64,000 nt of DNA, from positions 1-64,000 of the forward strand of contig JBPCXR010000258.1 of NCBI GenBank assembly GCA_051027215.1, written 5' to 3'. The notes below the pieces were generated by a model. It was given only the letters and a program-made list of their open reading frames with translations, was not told the DNA's origin and did not search any database. The stretch comes from CALHVX01 sp051027215. GTDB taxonomy: Bacteria > Pseudomonadota > Gammaproteobacteria > Pseudomonadales > Azotimanducaceae. Below, piece after piece: positions 7,994-15,244 of this stretch (positions within the stretch are counted from its first letter, which is position 1; each line of letters starts with the position of its first letter). A program made the position numbers and the translations under genes.

Positions 7994-8287
7994 GTGAGTG
8001 ATTCAAATACACAGTATGTTAAAAACTCAGCGCTAGTGGCGTTCGGGATCACCACGATCGTTTGGTTATACGGAGTCTCCGCACATCCACAGCAACTCCG
8101 CATGGACGAGGTAGGGTTTGCGCTGCTACTTTTCATTGTGCCAACATCTATGGTCATAGGTGCTGTTTGGGTAGCGCTAGACAAAGCCTGGTGGCGCGTT
8201 GTGCTCGGTGCTGCGCTGCTTGTTCCTTCAATCGCCGTCTGGGGCGCAATATTGCTGTTCGCTTACGCGGGCTTTCGGATTCACTAG
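7994..8287 (+). CDS. Small membrane protein, unknown function
   Basis: A 97-residue protein with about three hydrophobic segments (VAFGITTIVWLYGV, FALLLFIVPTSMVIGAVWVAL, VVLGAALLVPSIAVWGAILL). It starts at a GTG after CATAAG. No recognised family. It is one of several tiny membrane proteins in this accessory region. Confidence 0.5.
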   Translation: MSDSNTQYVKNSALVAFGITTIVWLYGVSAHPQQLRMDEVGFALLLFIVPTSMVIGAVWVALDKAWWRVVLGAALLVPSIAVWGAILLFAYAGFRIH

Positions 8288-8353
8288 CGCAAACACCCTA
8301 GGCACCCGTTACCCTGCAAAAGCGAATCTGACAAAGATGCGGGTAGTGAATCA

Positions 8354-9145
8354 CTACTTCCCTTTGAATACCGCAGTTCGCTTCTGCTGGAATGACGCAA
8401 TACCTTCAGCGAAATCTTCCGAGTTTGCGGTACGCTGGCGCATGGTTGCGATCTCCTGAAACGCCGCCCTCTCACCTTGCTCGAGATATATGGACGATGC
8501 TCTCTTGATTTCTCGTATCGCGATTGGCGCGCACTCGGCTATCTCTGAGGCGAGTGTTCTTGCTCTTTGTACTTGTTCGCCGACAGGTACCACTTCTTGG
8601 ACAAAGCCTAAATCCAGCGCCCTTTGAGCGTCGAACTCATCTGCTCTAAGAAGATGGTACATCGCGTTCCCCCAGCCTGCGCGCTGTACGTAACGCACGT
8701 GGGCCCCGCCAAACACTGCCAATCCTCGTTTGGGTTCAAGTTGGCAGAATCGCGTATCTTCTGCTGCCACGACAATATCAACACCGAGCATCATCTCGAT
8801 GCCAATGGTGTAACAAATACCCTGAACGGCCATGATCAGCGGCTTCGTACAACGCCGCTGGATCGAGAAGGCATCCACCTGGGGTTCACCAGAGCTTTCT
8901 CCGTCTGGCGATCCGTCCCGCATCGAACCGGCAAATTTTGGTAGATCTAACCCCGCAGTGGTGTGCTTGCCTTTGAAGGTGAGTACGCCCACCCAAGCAT
9001 CTTCTGACTGCTCCAATTCAGCGATCGCCGTTGAAAGCTGATCAAACATCGCCGGGGTGAAGCTGTTTAACTTTTCTTCCCGATCAACCGTAATCGTCAA
9101 AATTCGGTCATGTAACGCTGTCGTTATCGCACCTTCAGTGGACAT
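8354..9145 (-). CDS. Enoyl-CoA hydratase/isomerase (crotonase) family protein
   Basis: A 263-residue crotonase-fold protein. The first oxyanion-hole strand is at KGKHTTAGLDLP, the second at LAVFGGAHVRY, and a C-terminal helical region follows. Hydratases use two glutamates. The first is kept in CQLEPKRG, but the position of the second (normally AMEM) reads NAMYHL, so hydration of enoyl-CoA is doubtful and isomerase or another crotonase chemistry is possible. The start has a good ribosome-binding site (AGGAGAG, five bases upstream). Together with the VOC gene at 9268 it is one of the few minus-strand genes of the island. Confidence 0.8.
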   Translation of the reverse strand: MSTEGAITTALHDRILTITVDREEKLNSFTPAMFDQLSTAIAELEQSEDAWVGVLTFKGKHTTAGLDLPKFAGSMRDGSPDGESSGEPQVDAFSIQRRCTKPLIMAVQGICYTIGIEMMLGVDIVVAAEDTRFCQLEPKRGLAVFGGAHVRYVQRAGWGNAMYHLLRADEFDAQRALDLGFVQEVVPVGEQVQRARTLASEIAECAPIAIREIKRASSIYLEQGERAAFQEIATMRQRTANSEDFAEGIASFQQKRTAVFKGK

Positions 9146-9267
9146 AGTGGCTCTCCTATGCGTACTAGCGGCATCTGCCACCTTCTTAGCTAAAACTCAG
9201 TTTGGTAGATTTTATGGAAGCCGTTACCGGGTCGTATGATGCAGACCGCGCAGCAGGAGCCGCGATT

Positions 9268-9705
9268 CTAAAGCTCCAAAGGCGCTAGTTGGGCAACTCG
9301 TTGGGGGTCCGCTTTCCACGCATCAGATACGTCCACATACAACTCAATGGTGTTGCCATCGGGATCGTCGAAGTACAGCGATTTTGTGACTTCGTGATCT
9401 ATCGGCTGGAGGGGTATACCGACCGATTCGAGATGGGACTTCGCCTCACGCAATTGTTTTAGCTCCGTACCGATGCAAAACGCCACGTGATCCAAACCCG
9501 GGCCGTCTTTCGTTGCTGCTGCGCTATCTGGCACTTCGGAGATTGCTAGATCATGGTGGTTGCCTAGGCTAAAGAACGTCATCTTCATACCCTGCTCGTC
9601 AAACCGAGCACAGACCGACATGCCCAGCACGCCTTGGTAGAAATCTTCAGCGCGTTTGCGATCTGTTACCCTGAGCACCACGTGACCAAGAGATTGAATT
9701 TTCAT
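9268..9705 (-). CDS. VOC family protein (extradiol-dioxygenase/glyoxalase-like)
   Basis: A 145-residue vicinal oxygen chelate protein: LGHVVLRVTDRKRAEDFYQG with a His metal ligand, GLDHVAFCIG with the second-half His, and YFDDPDGNTIELYVD with the final Glu. All three expected metal ligands are visible, so a metal-dependent enzyme is likely, though the substrate is unknown. It is 122 bp upstream of the crotonase gene on the same strand. The ATG at 9705 is preceded by GGTGG. The frame continues 14 codons further upstream. Confidence 0.8.
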   Translation of the reverse strand: MKIQSLGHVVLRVTDRKRAEDFYQGVLGMSVCARFDEQGMKMTFFSLGNHHDLAISEVPDSAAATKDGPGLDHVAFCIGTELKQLREAKSHLESVGIPLQPIDHEVTKSLYFDDPDGNTIELYVDVSDAWKADPQRVAQLAPLEL

Positions 9706-9859
9706 GTTTGCCACCGCTTGCAGATCCGTGAGCAGAATATGCGCCAATATAGGTGCTGGCGCCAGTCAGTGAGACATATTCCCTGCGGCCAAGGTCGTGT
9801 ACAGCTGGAAGGTAAGGTTCTAAGACTGGCAAGGTGCAGCCTAGTGCTGCGAAGAAGGC

Positions 9860-10270
9860 ATGCTTAAGTTACTCCTGGCGATTCCGTTCTTGGCGCTACT
9901 GGCGGCATTGCTCTTAACTTACCTGGCCCTTGAGATCGACGGAGTCATCTCTATCCAGACACTAGATGGAAATCAGCAACCAAGGGTTACCCACGTCTGG
10001 CATGTCGTTCATCAACAACGTCTTACACTCGAGGCCGGACACCCAGACAACCCCTGGGTCCAGGACTTGGCAGGTTCGGATCAGGTTTCGGTTAGAGGCG
10101 ACGGTCTGGATGGTAACTATTCGTTCGTCGTCAACCGCGCTCCTTCAGATCATCAACTAATCAGGCAGCTGATGCGCAAGAAGTATGGTTGGCGCGATTC
10201 GTGGATTAGCCTGTTGTTTGATACATCGCGCTCGGCGATGGTACAACTAGATCCCATACCCAATTCCTAG
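9860..10270 (+). CDS. Membrane-anchored split-barrel (flavin/F420 oxidoreductase-like) protein
   Basis: A 136-residue protein with an N-terminal membrane anchor (LLLAIPFLALLAALLLTYLAL). The domain contains RVTHVWHVVHQQRLTLEAGH, NPWVQDLAGSDQVSV and KYGWRDSWISLLFDTSRSA. The spacing of these strands resembles split beta-barrel nitroreductase/F420-dependent proteins, but the similarity is judged by eye only. The ATG follows GAAGAAGGC. Confidence 0.55.
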   Translation: MLKLLLAIPFLALLAALLLTYLALEIDGVISIQTLDGNQQPRVTHVWHVVHQQRLTLEAGHPDNPWVQDLAGSDQVSVRGDGLDGNYSFVVNRAPSDHQLIRQLMRKKYGWRDSWISLLFDTSRSAMVQLDPIPNS

Positions 10271-10342
10271 CCACACCCCGGCCCTACGAGACTTTAGCGT
10301 TGGAGGTGGGTAGCCAAGCGTTAAACCCTACGCGGAGTGACT

Positions 10343-10885
10343 ATGCCCGACCCCCACGAGACGCTATCGATTTTTGCTGAGATCGCCATCGCTTTAGCGG
10401 GCTTTTCTGGCATCGTCATTGCGTTCGGACAACGATCAATGGAGTCCCTAAGCCCGCTCGAGATGCGCAGGCTTTCTAACTTGTTCACCCTCTCAGGCAT
10501 GCTTCTGTGTTGCTCACTGCTTGGCGCGTCGCTGTTGCACCTGAATATCGCGGAGCCTAGCTTGTTCTGGCGCTGGGCTAGCGCAGCGGTTTTTTTGGTC
10601 GGCACCCCTTGGCTAATCCGTGACGTGGTGAAAGTAACCCGGCTGGAACAAGCAGAACGTGCCCAAGTAAACCTCGCACTACTGACCTTCTTCAATACTC
10701 TTGCGGTCTGCATGCTCGTACTTCAGCTGATTAACACCGTTCGAATCAAGGAGCCATGGCCCTTTTTTCTCGCGCTGACCTTGATCACCGCCGGCGCGTT
10801 TCAGCAATTCATACTCCTTGTACGAATGAGAATTCAACAAAGAAGTAGTCAGCTAAGCTCTGAGTTACCTGGTAGCGAGGCGTGA
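10343..10885 (+). CDS. Membrane protein, unknown function
   Basis: A 180-residue protein with about four predicted membrane helices: IAIALAGFSGIVIAFGQ, LFTLSGMLLCCSLLGASLLH, the segments around 72-90 and 112-132, and LALTLITAGAFQQFILL. Such proteins are widespread in marine bacteria, but I know of no function. GGAG lies five bases before the ATG. A GTG six bases upstream is an alternative start. Confidence 0.6.
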   Translation: MPDPHETLSIFAEIAIALAGFSGIVIAFGQRSMESLSPLEMRRLSNLFTLSGMLLCCSLLGASLLHLNIAEPSLFWRWASAAVFLVGTPWLIRDVVKVTRLEQAERAQVNLALLTFFNTLAVCMLVLQLINTVRIKEPWPFFLALTLITAGAFQQFILLVRMRIQQRSSQLSSELPGSEA

Positions 10886-10993
10886 GCATTAAAGACGAAG
10901 AGCGATTAGTCTAAGGAAGACCCCTGAGGTAGTGCTGGAACAGGCCAGTAGACCTACCCTGATCCACTACATTAGACATTTGAGGAAAAACCC

Positions 10994-11416
10994 ATGCTAC
11001 GCAGCGTATCGATATTGGCAATCTTGCTACTGCAATCGTGCACCAACGCTACACCGAGACCTAGCAGTTCAGCGTATGCACAAGACGTGGCTGGTGGGTT
11101 TACCGTTAGTGAGGGATATTTCACGTACGGAATCACCATCGAACTCGCAGAGACGATCACCCTACCAGTTGCCGTTAGGGTGAATTACGAAAACCCGGCA
11201 GATGCCGCATCGCCGATGGTTCAAGTATTTACCCACCAGACTGGCCGTAATTTGGTCGTCACTTCTCCGCCAGTAGTGGATCTGAAATATCGGCAGGTTT
11301 ATACAGTAACGTTCACCTTCAACGATGACCCGAGCAAGGTCCACACTACAAAGGTGCAGTACAACCTGCCACCCGAGCTTGAACGGCAAATGCTCGAACA
11401 GTCAGGCAGCACTTGA
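10994..11416 (+). CDS. Putative lipoprotein, unknown function
   Basis: A 140-residue exported protein. The signal peptide ends in a lipobox (ILLLQSC, Cys16). The mature part has alternating strands (TYGITIELAETITLPVAVRV, VYTVTFTFNDDPSKVHTTK), suggesting an immunoglobulin-like beta sandwich. The start is well supported by GAGGAAAAACCC before the ATG. No family was recognised. Confidence 0.6.
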   Translation: MLRSVSILAILLLQSCTNATPRPSSSAYAQDVAGGFTVSEGYFTYGITIELAETITLPVAVRVNYENPADAASPMVQVFTHQTGRNLVVTSPPVVDLKYRQVYTVTFTFNDDPSKVHTTKVQYNLPPELERQMLEQSGST

Positions 11417-11541
11417 TGGCTGGCGATGCGTCTTGCTGTTATTTTCACTGTATGGTGGCCGCGCTGAGTCGCAAGCTAGCCTAGACCTGCACAGAGCGTT
11501 ACAGTTCCACCACTTACTCTCATTAGGTGATGGGTCAGACA

Positions 11542-11886
11542 ATGGGCGTTTCGGTAACAAAGCAGCACTTCGATGGCAGAGATCAGGCGCTGGACCTGAT
11601 CGAATCCTTACATCTGTTCCCTAGAGATGGGGCGCTCGCTTCCGGCGATCTGGAAGATATCCATTGGCACCAAACCAGCCTCAGAATCTACGTACTTGCT
11701 GGCTCGTTTGAAACCAAGGACGTCGCGACCGATAGCTTGTTGCAGGCGGTGGCTGGAGACCTAATCGTCATTCCCGCTCGAACCTTACATGCCGCTCGAT
11801 GTCCGGATCCCGCGACCTATGTCGTCGGGTTCGAATCAGAGAGCGCAATGGCCTCCTTTCGACCTGAGGATCCAGCAGCGCTGTAG
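11542..11886 (+). CDS. Cupin domain protein
   Basis: About 114 residues forming a small cupin. The first motif region is DLEDIHWHQTSLRIYVLAGSF and the second is AGDLIVIPARTLHAARCP, with a His in the second motif. A metal site is possible (His in IHWHQ and TLHAA). The substrate is unknown. Starts are possible at 11527, 11530 or 11542. The last is favoured by the upstream AGGTGAT. Confidence 0.65.
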   Translation: MGVSVTKQHFDGRDQALDLIESLHLFPRDGALASGDLEDIHWHQTSLRIYVLAGSFETKDVATDSLLQAVAGDLIVIPARTLHAARCPDPATYVVGFESESAMASFRPEDPAAL

Positions 11887-11923
11887 AACGCCTCAGCAGT
11901 GCCTTCTTTGGAGATCATCGAAA

Positions 11924-12097
11924 ATGACCGTTGGCTGGTGGCTACTGCCCTTCGCAATCACGATTTATCTCGGCTCCTGGGTGTACCTTGGCGGTAGGAG
12001 TGATCCGAAAGCACGGCTAACGATCCGACTCATGCGCGCTGGCGGCGCAATTCCTTTGTCTTTGTCAATCTGGCTTATCTGGTGGCTTTCGGTTTGA
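11924..12097 (+). CDS. Tiny two-helix membrane protein
   Basis: A 57-codon frame from an ATG preceded by GGAG. It encodes WWLLPFAITIYLGSWVYLGG, a short basic loop, and a second helix LSLSIWLIWWLSV. It overlaps the zinc-ribbon gene start by 16 bp. Composition supports a real gene, but no family is known to me. Confidence 0.4.
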   Translation: MTVGWWLLPFAITIYLGSWVYLGGRSDPKARLTIRLMRAGGAIPLSLSIWLIWWLSV

Positions 12098-12387
12098 TTC
12101 GCTGCCCTGCCTGCGACCACCGCATTCCGAGCGAGGTACTGCAGAAACAATTTTCTATACGCCCGTACCGAACCTGCTCACACTGCCACTGCAGAATCAC
12201 TGTCGATCCGCTCACTAAACAGCGGCAAGTCGTTGCGTTGGTATTGGCCATAGTTACTTTGATTCTTACGTTGGGCTGGTGCTTCGCTGATCAGCCATGG
12301 CGCTATCCCACCCTGACAGGCTATATTTCTTTGATTGCCTACATCTGGTGGTCTAATAGACATGTCCGATTCGTTCCCTACGACTAA
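12082..12387 (+). CDS. Zinc-ribbon membrane protein, unknown function
   Basis: A 101-residue protein with an N-terminal zinc ribbon made of CPAC (residues about 8-11) and CSHCHC (about 32-37). Two membrane helices follow (VVALVLAIVTLILTLGWC and TLTGYISLIAYIWW). The GTG start overlaps the upstream tiny membrane gene. A TTG at 12094 would remove only the first four residues. The fold resembles small cytosolic-ribbon membrane proteins of unknown role. Confidence 0.55.
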   Translation: MAFGLIRCPACDHRIPSEVLQKQFSIRPYRTCSHCHCRITVDPLTKQRQVVALVLAIVTLILTLGWCFADQPWRYPTLTGYISLIAYIWWSNRHVRFVPYD

Positions 12388-12598
12388 TCCAGCGTTTCGA
12401 TCGGAAAACATTCTGATCGCTACCCTCTGTGAGTCGAAGTTCATCCAGCTGCTACAGCGCAAGCAACAATTCATGTGTGTTAGGGCATTGTCCAGTTTGT
12501 GGCGGCGAATCACGAATCCGGATACAACGCCTACCTCCATCCGCAACCGGTAATAGCTAACTATGCTATAGCGCAAGAGCAAAGGTTTCCTGTTCCCG

Positions 12599-12850
12599 GT
12601 GTTTATTGCGATGCTACTCAATGTTGCCGTAATGACCTTTCTGCAACCGCGGTCCACCACCGGATTCATGGTCTTCGCGAGCATTGGGTATGCGGGTATA
12701 GGCCTGTTTGCCTGGGATGCGTACCACAACCCTACCTTGAACATTCCGCGCGCAACCGCATGGCTGCTTGGCTTTCTATTCTTTTGGTTCCTATGTATGC
12801 CTGCCTATATCTATTTGACTAGCAGAGAAGATGAAAACACTGCCGAGTGA
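12599..12850 (+). CDS. Small membrane protein, unknown function
   Basis: About 83 residues with helices FIAMLLNVAVMTFL, TGFMVFASIGYAGIGLFAW and AWLLGFLFFWFLCMPAYIYL, and a charged C-terminal tail. The GTG is the first conventional start. The frame is open for a few more codons (RKSKGFLFP), which look like a natural cytosolic N-terminus, so an unusual start upstream is possible. The 3' end overlaps the DUF1971 gene by 20 bp. The 211 bp before it hold no gene I can support. Confidence 0.5.
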   Translation: MFIAMLLNVAVMTFLQPRSTTGFMVFASIGYAGIGLFAWDAYHNPTLNIPRATAWLLGFLFFWFLCMPAYIYLTSREDENTAE

Positions 12851-13118
12851 GTTAGCACCATACAAACGTACGCCGACATTCACGGAACAATCCGTCCCTG
12901 TGGGCTTAACTCGAGCCCATAAGACCAAGGCCGGCACTTGGGGAAAGATTGTTATCTTGAAAGGTCAGCTGTTGTATCGAATACTCGAACCGCAACTCGA
13001 GGAAGTGCTGCTTTCCGAGAACCATCACGGTGTGGTCGAGCCCGCTGTACCTCATGAAGTCGAGCCCCAGGGCAAAGTGGAATTCTTTGTTGAGTTCTAT
13101 GCTGCAGCTGGCGAGTAA
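12831..13118 (+). CDS. DUF1971 family cupin-like protein
   Basis: A 95-residue protein matching DUF1971: LPSELAPYKRTPTFTEQSVP, then AHKTKAGTWGKIVILKGQL and PAVPHEVEPQGKVEFFVEFY. DUF1971 also occurs fused to the TehB tellurite methyltransferase. Here it stands alone. The fold is cupin-like with conserved His residues in RAHKT and PHEV. It starts inside the preceding membrane gene and is probably translated with it. Confidence 0.85.
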   Translation: MKTLPSELAPYKRTPTFTEQSVPVGLTRAHKTKAGTWGKIVILKGQLLYRILEPQLEEVLLSENHHGVVEPAVPHEVEPQGKVEFFVEFYAAAGE

Positions 13119-13156
13119 GGCCTCAGCCCAGGTTCATCAGGCAATACGAGGCAGAG

Positions 13157-13465
13157 ATGATTCAAGAACTCGCGATACTAGACGTTGTGCCCGGCCAGGA
13201 AGCCGAGTTTCAACAGGCCTTCAGCCAGGCGCAGACCATTATTAGTTCCATGCCCGGGTATATTCGGCATGAGCTCAACAGATGCCTGGAAGCGCCTTCC
13301 CGATTTATGTTGTTGGTTCAGTGGCAGTCACTCGAGGATCACACGGTGGGTTTTCGAGGGTCCGCTGAATATCAGACTTGGAAGGCGTTGCTGCATCACT
13401 TCTATGACCCGTTTCCTACCGTTGAGCACTATCAAACGATAATGCCGGATATCGACTCCGAATAG
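13157..13465 (+). CDS. Antibiotic biosynthesis monooxygenase (ABM) domain protein
   Basis: A 102-residue dimeric alpha/beta barrel protein: IQELAILDVVPGQEAEFQQA, then MPGYIRHELNRCLEAP, FMLLVQWQSLEDH and HHFYDPFPTVEHY. ABM proteins include cofactor-free monooxygenases and many stress-associated members of unknown substrate. The ribosome-binding site is GAGGCAGAG. It is followed 5 bp later by the decayed kinase gene. Confidence 0.8.
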   Translation: MIQELAILDVVPGQEAEFQQAFSQAQTIISSMPGYIRHELNRCLEAPSRFMLLVQWQSLEDHTVGFRGSAEYQTWKALLHHFYDPFPTVEHYQTIMPDIDSE

Positions 13466-13470
13466 CCCCG

Positions 13471-13797
13471 ATGCGAATTCACGTCACAGGCAATGCTGGC
13501 TCAGGCAAAACCACGCTGGCAAAAGCATTATCCAGGAGGACGCAACTTGCGGTACCTTTTTCGAAGCCGGCCAGAACTTCCCGCAGGTTGCCCAGAACTA
13601 AAAATCTTCCCCGGCTGCTCTTGCTCATCTGGCGATTTCCTCAGCGCGCGGGGTTCAGAATCGCAATAAGCGCTCAGTGCGATTCGCGCGTAATCAGGTT
13701 TACCCGCAATCCGGCTGTCGAGGAAGTGACGTCACTACTGAAACACATGAAAAAATCTGTCTGCATATGCTCGAACAGTTCAAACGATGAAAACTGA
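13471..13797 (+). pseudogene. Decayed P-loop kinase (adenylate kinase-like) with internal deletion and frameshift
   Basis: The first 29 residues (MRIHVTGNAGSGKTTLAKAL, Walker A GNAGSGKTT) are a perfect P-loop start of the small adenylate kinase-like family. The frame then reads SKPARTSRRLPRTK, but the +2 frame over the same bases gives SRPELPAGCPELKIFP, the known late motif of that family. The first frame resumes with RLLLLIWRFPQ. So roughly 80 codons of the core are missing and a second frame change is present. The remaining 108-codon frame cannot encode the enzyme. Confidence 0.75.
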
Positions 13798-14098
13798 AAC
13801 CATCAGCGATGAGCCGATGCTCGTGATTCGCCGTATGACCTTAGCACCAGGGGAATCCTCTGCCTGGCATTGCGATCGCTGTCGGAGATTCTCTGTGGTG
13901 GTTGCTGGGTCGCAACTTCGCGTTGAATATCGGGATTCAGGCCGCTTTTTCGACATACCGGTACATGCAGGAATGGCGGGCTGGGATGACCCTGAACCCG
14001 AGGTGCATCGGGCGGTCAATACGGGGAATGCGGTTTATGAGGAGGTCGTTGCATTCCATCGGGATATCAAAGACCTCGAACCCCAACCAACGTTTTAG
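13787..14098 (+). CDS. Cupin-fold small protein
   Basis: A 103-residue protein with strands and His residues of a cupin: SAWHCDRCRRFSVVVAGSQL, then FFDIPVHAGMAGWDDPEPEVH and VNTGNAVYEEVVAFHRDI. A metal site could use the two His of the first motif region, but an exact assignment is not possible. It overlaps the end of the kinase remnant. Its Shine-Dalgarno sequence is weak. Confidence 0.65.
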   Translation: MKTETISDEPMLVIRRMTLAPGESSAWHCDRCRRFSVVVAGSQLRVEYRDSGRFFDIPVHAGMAGWDDPEPEVHRAVNTGNAVYEEVVAFHRDIKDLEPQPTF

Positions 14099-14123
14099 CG
14101 TCTTTCCTCTTGGCGATTTACCA

Positions 14124-14264
14124 ATGATCACACTTCAATTCATTCGTAAGCTGGTCAGACCCACACTCGAGAAATCTCGATTCGAATCTTTGTTCATCGA
14201 ATCCTGGCAGTCAGTTGCGAGCAAAGCTGATATCGCAGAATATCTTGATACTATTGATGACTAA
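14124..14264 (+). CDS. Possible small protein, 46 residues
   Basis: A short frame from an ATG 25 bp after the cupin stop: MITLQFIRKLVRPTLEKS, then FESLFIESWQSV and an acidic end (IAEYLDTIDD). The alternating charged and hydrophobic residues look natural, but there is no clear ribosome-binding site and no family. Low confidence. Confidence 0.25.
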   Translation: MITLQFIRKLVRPTLEKSRFESLFIESWQSVASKADIAEYLDTIDD

Positions 14265-14287
14265 GCCAAGCGCCAGAGGAACTGATC

Positions 14288-14512
14288 ATGCGAAACCTTA
14301 TCGTCCTTGTTTTGCTGTGCATGGTCAGCGCCGCCTGTTGGAACGGCGGTCACAACGAGATTGATCTAGGCACGGTATCGATTGGTCAGCAGCTCATTGA
14401 CTTAAAGGCGGCGCTGGAGATTGGTGCAATAAACGTAACGGAGTACGAAGACACCAAGACGACACTGCTGTCCTTAAATACCGTGTGTCACAGCATCGAG
14501 GAAGAGCAGTAG
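14288..14512 (+). CDS. Small lipoprotein with SHOCT-like end
   Basis: A 74-residue protein with a signal peptide ending in the lipobox VSAAC (Cys17). After a short linker comes the helical segment TVSIGQQLIDLKAALEIGAI followed by TEYEDTKTTLL, like SHOCT-type short C-terminal modules. The function is unknown. A clear ribosome-binding site (AGAGGAACTGATC) precedes the ATG. Confidence 0.65.
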   Translation: MRNLIVLVLLCMVSAACWNGGHNEIDLGTVSIGQQLIDLKAALEIGAINVTEYEDTKTTLLSLNTVCHSIEEEQ

Positions 14513-14543
14513 CCCGATCTGGTGCCGACCGAACTGAAAGACC

Positions 14544-14759
14544 ATGACCGAAGAAGATCCACTAGCAGATGCACCTTTCAGCTTTACCGTCACTCAATCA
14601 GAGCGGGTGATTATTTACGCGAGAGGCAAGCAGGCAAAGGTGCTTAAAGGACGGCAGGCAAGTCGCTTTATCGAAAGACTAGCGCGCTGTGATCCAAAGC
14701 AAGCGCAGATCGCCATGGCAGCGGCAACAGGGCAGTTCAAGTTTGGGAACGAGCGGTGA
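14544..14759 (+). CDS. Conserved small protein of unknown function
   Basis: A 71-residue soluble protein: DAPFSFTVTQSERVIIYARG, then KQAKVLKGRQASRFIERL and a Gln/Ala-rich end. It is basic in its second half and may bind nucleic acid, but this is a guess. It lies 31 bp after the SHOCT-like lipoprotein, probably in the same transcript. Confidence 0.55.
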   Translation: MTEEDPLADAPFSFTVTQSERVIIYARGKQAKVLKGRQASRFIERLARCDPKQAQIAMAAATGQFKFGNER

Positions 14760-15244
14760 GCGCAAACGCATTGTTGAACAATTGGGCTGGATTCTCGATT
14801 CGACACTAACGCTCTCTTCGCAGCGATTGCGTCAACCAAATTGGATTATTTAGGCAATTTTTCTACTTTCGTGTACCTTAGCGCGCGCGAGTAGCCGGAG
14901 ACACCGGAAGCCTAGCGTTAACCCACAATCCGCATACACAATTCGCTAATAATCAGACGATTCGCTGATATATTCCCAGCCAGCAAAGTCTCGTACGCAG
15001 TTTGGTAAGGTAAATTACTTAGCGAGTCATGCGGTATCACAGTCATACCGCGGCTACCGCAGTAACAAGGCATAATACGGTTTCAGCACGCCGCTTGATC
15101 CAATACAGATCCTGCGACAAGGTTCCCGCAACCATAAGCAGTAACCCAGCAAACTTCGACGAATAACTCGCACTAGCGACAGCGATGGTAGTTGCATCTA
15201 CAACACGCTGGCACATGCGAAGCCATCGTGTAAGGAACGAAGAA
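14760..15244. other. 485 bp non-coding region with two regulatory-looking repeats
   Basis: No gene is supported here. It holds a direct repeat ATTCGCT at 14941-14947 and 14960-14966 (19 bp apart) and a 21 bp perfect dyad at 15031-15051. It is the upstream region of the von Willebrand A lipoprotein gene. Confidence 0.6.
15031..15051. promoter_or_regulatory. Perfect 7-7-7 dyad, candidate regulator site or hairpin
   Basis: GCGGTAT-CACAGTC-ATACCGC is a perfect inverted repeat about 190 bp before the VWA lipoprotein start. The 7 bp arms and 7 bp spacer would suit a dimeric repressor, or a stem-loop in the leader. No T-run follows, so it is not a standard terminator. Confidence 0.45.

Noticed and set aside
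10311..10326. AGCCAAGCGTTAAAC as an integron attC core site
   Set aside because: Only one core-like GTTRRRY was seen and no matching inverse core or imperfect stem at attC distance. The similar AGCCTAGCGTTAACC at 14908-14922 breaks the consensus, and no integrase is present.
12178..12744. Minus-strand frame of 188 codons
   Set aside because: Composition is unlike a protein, and it overlaps two better supported plus-strand membrane genes.
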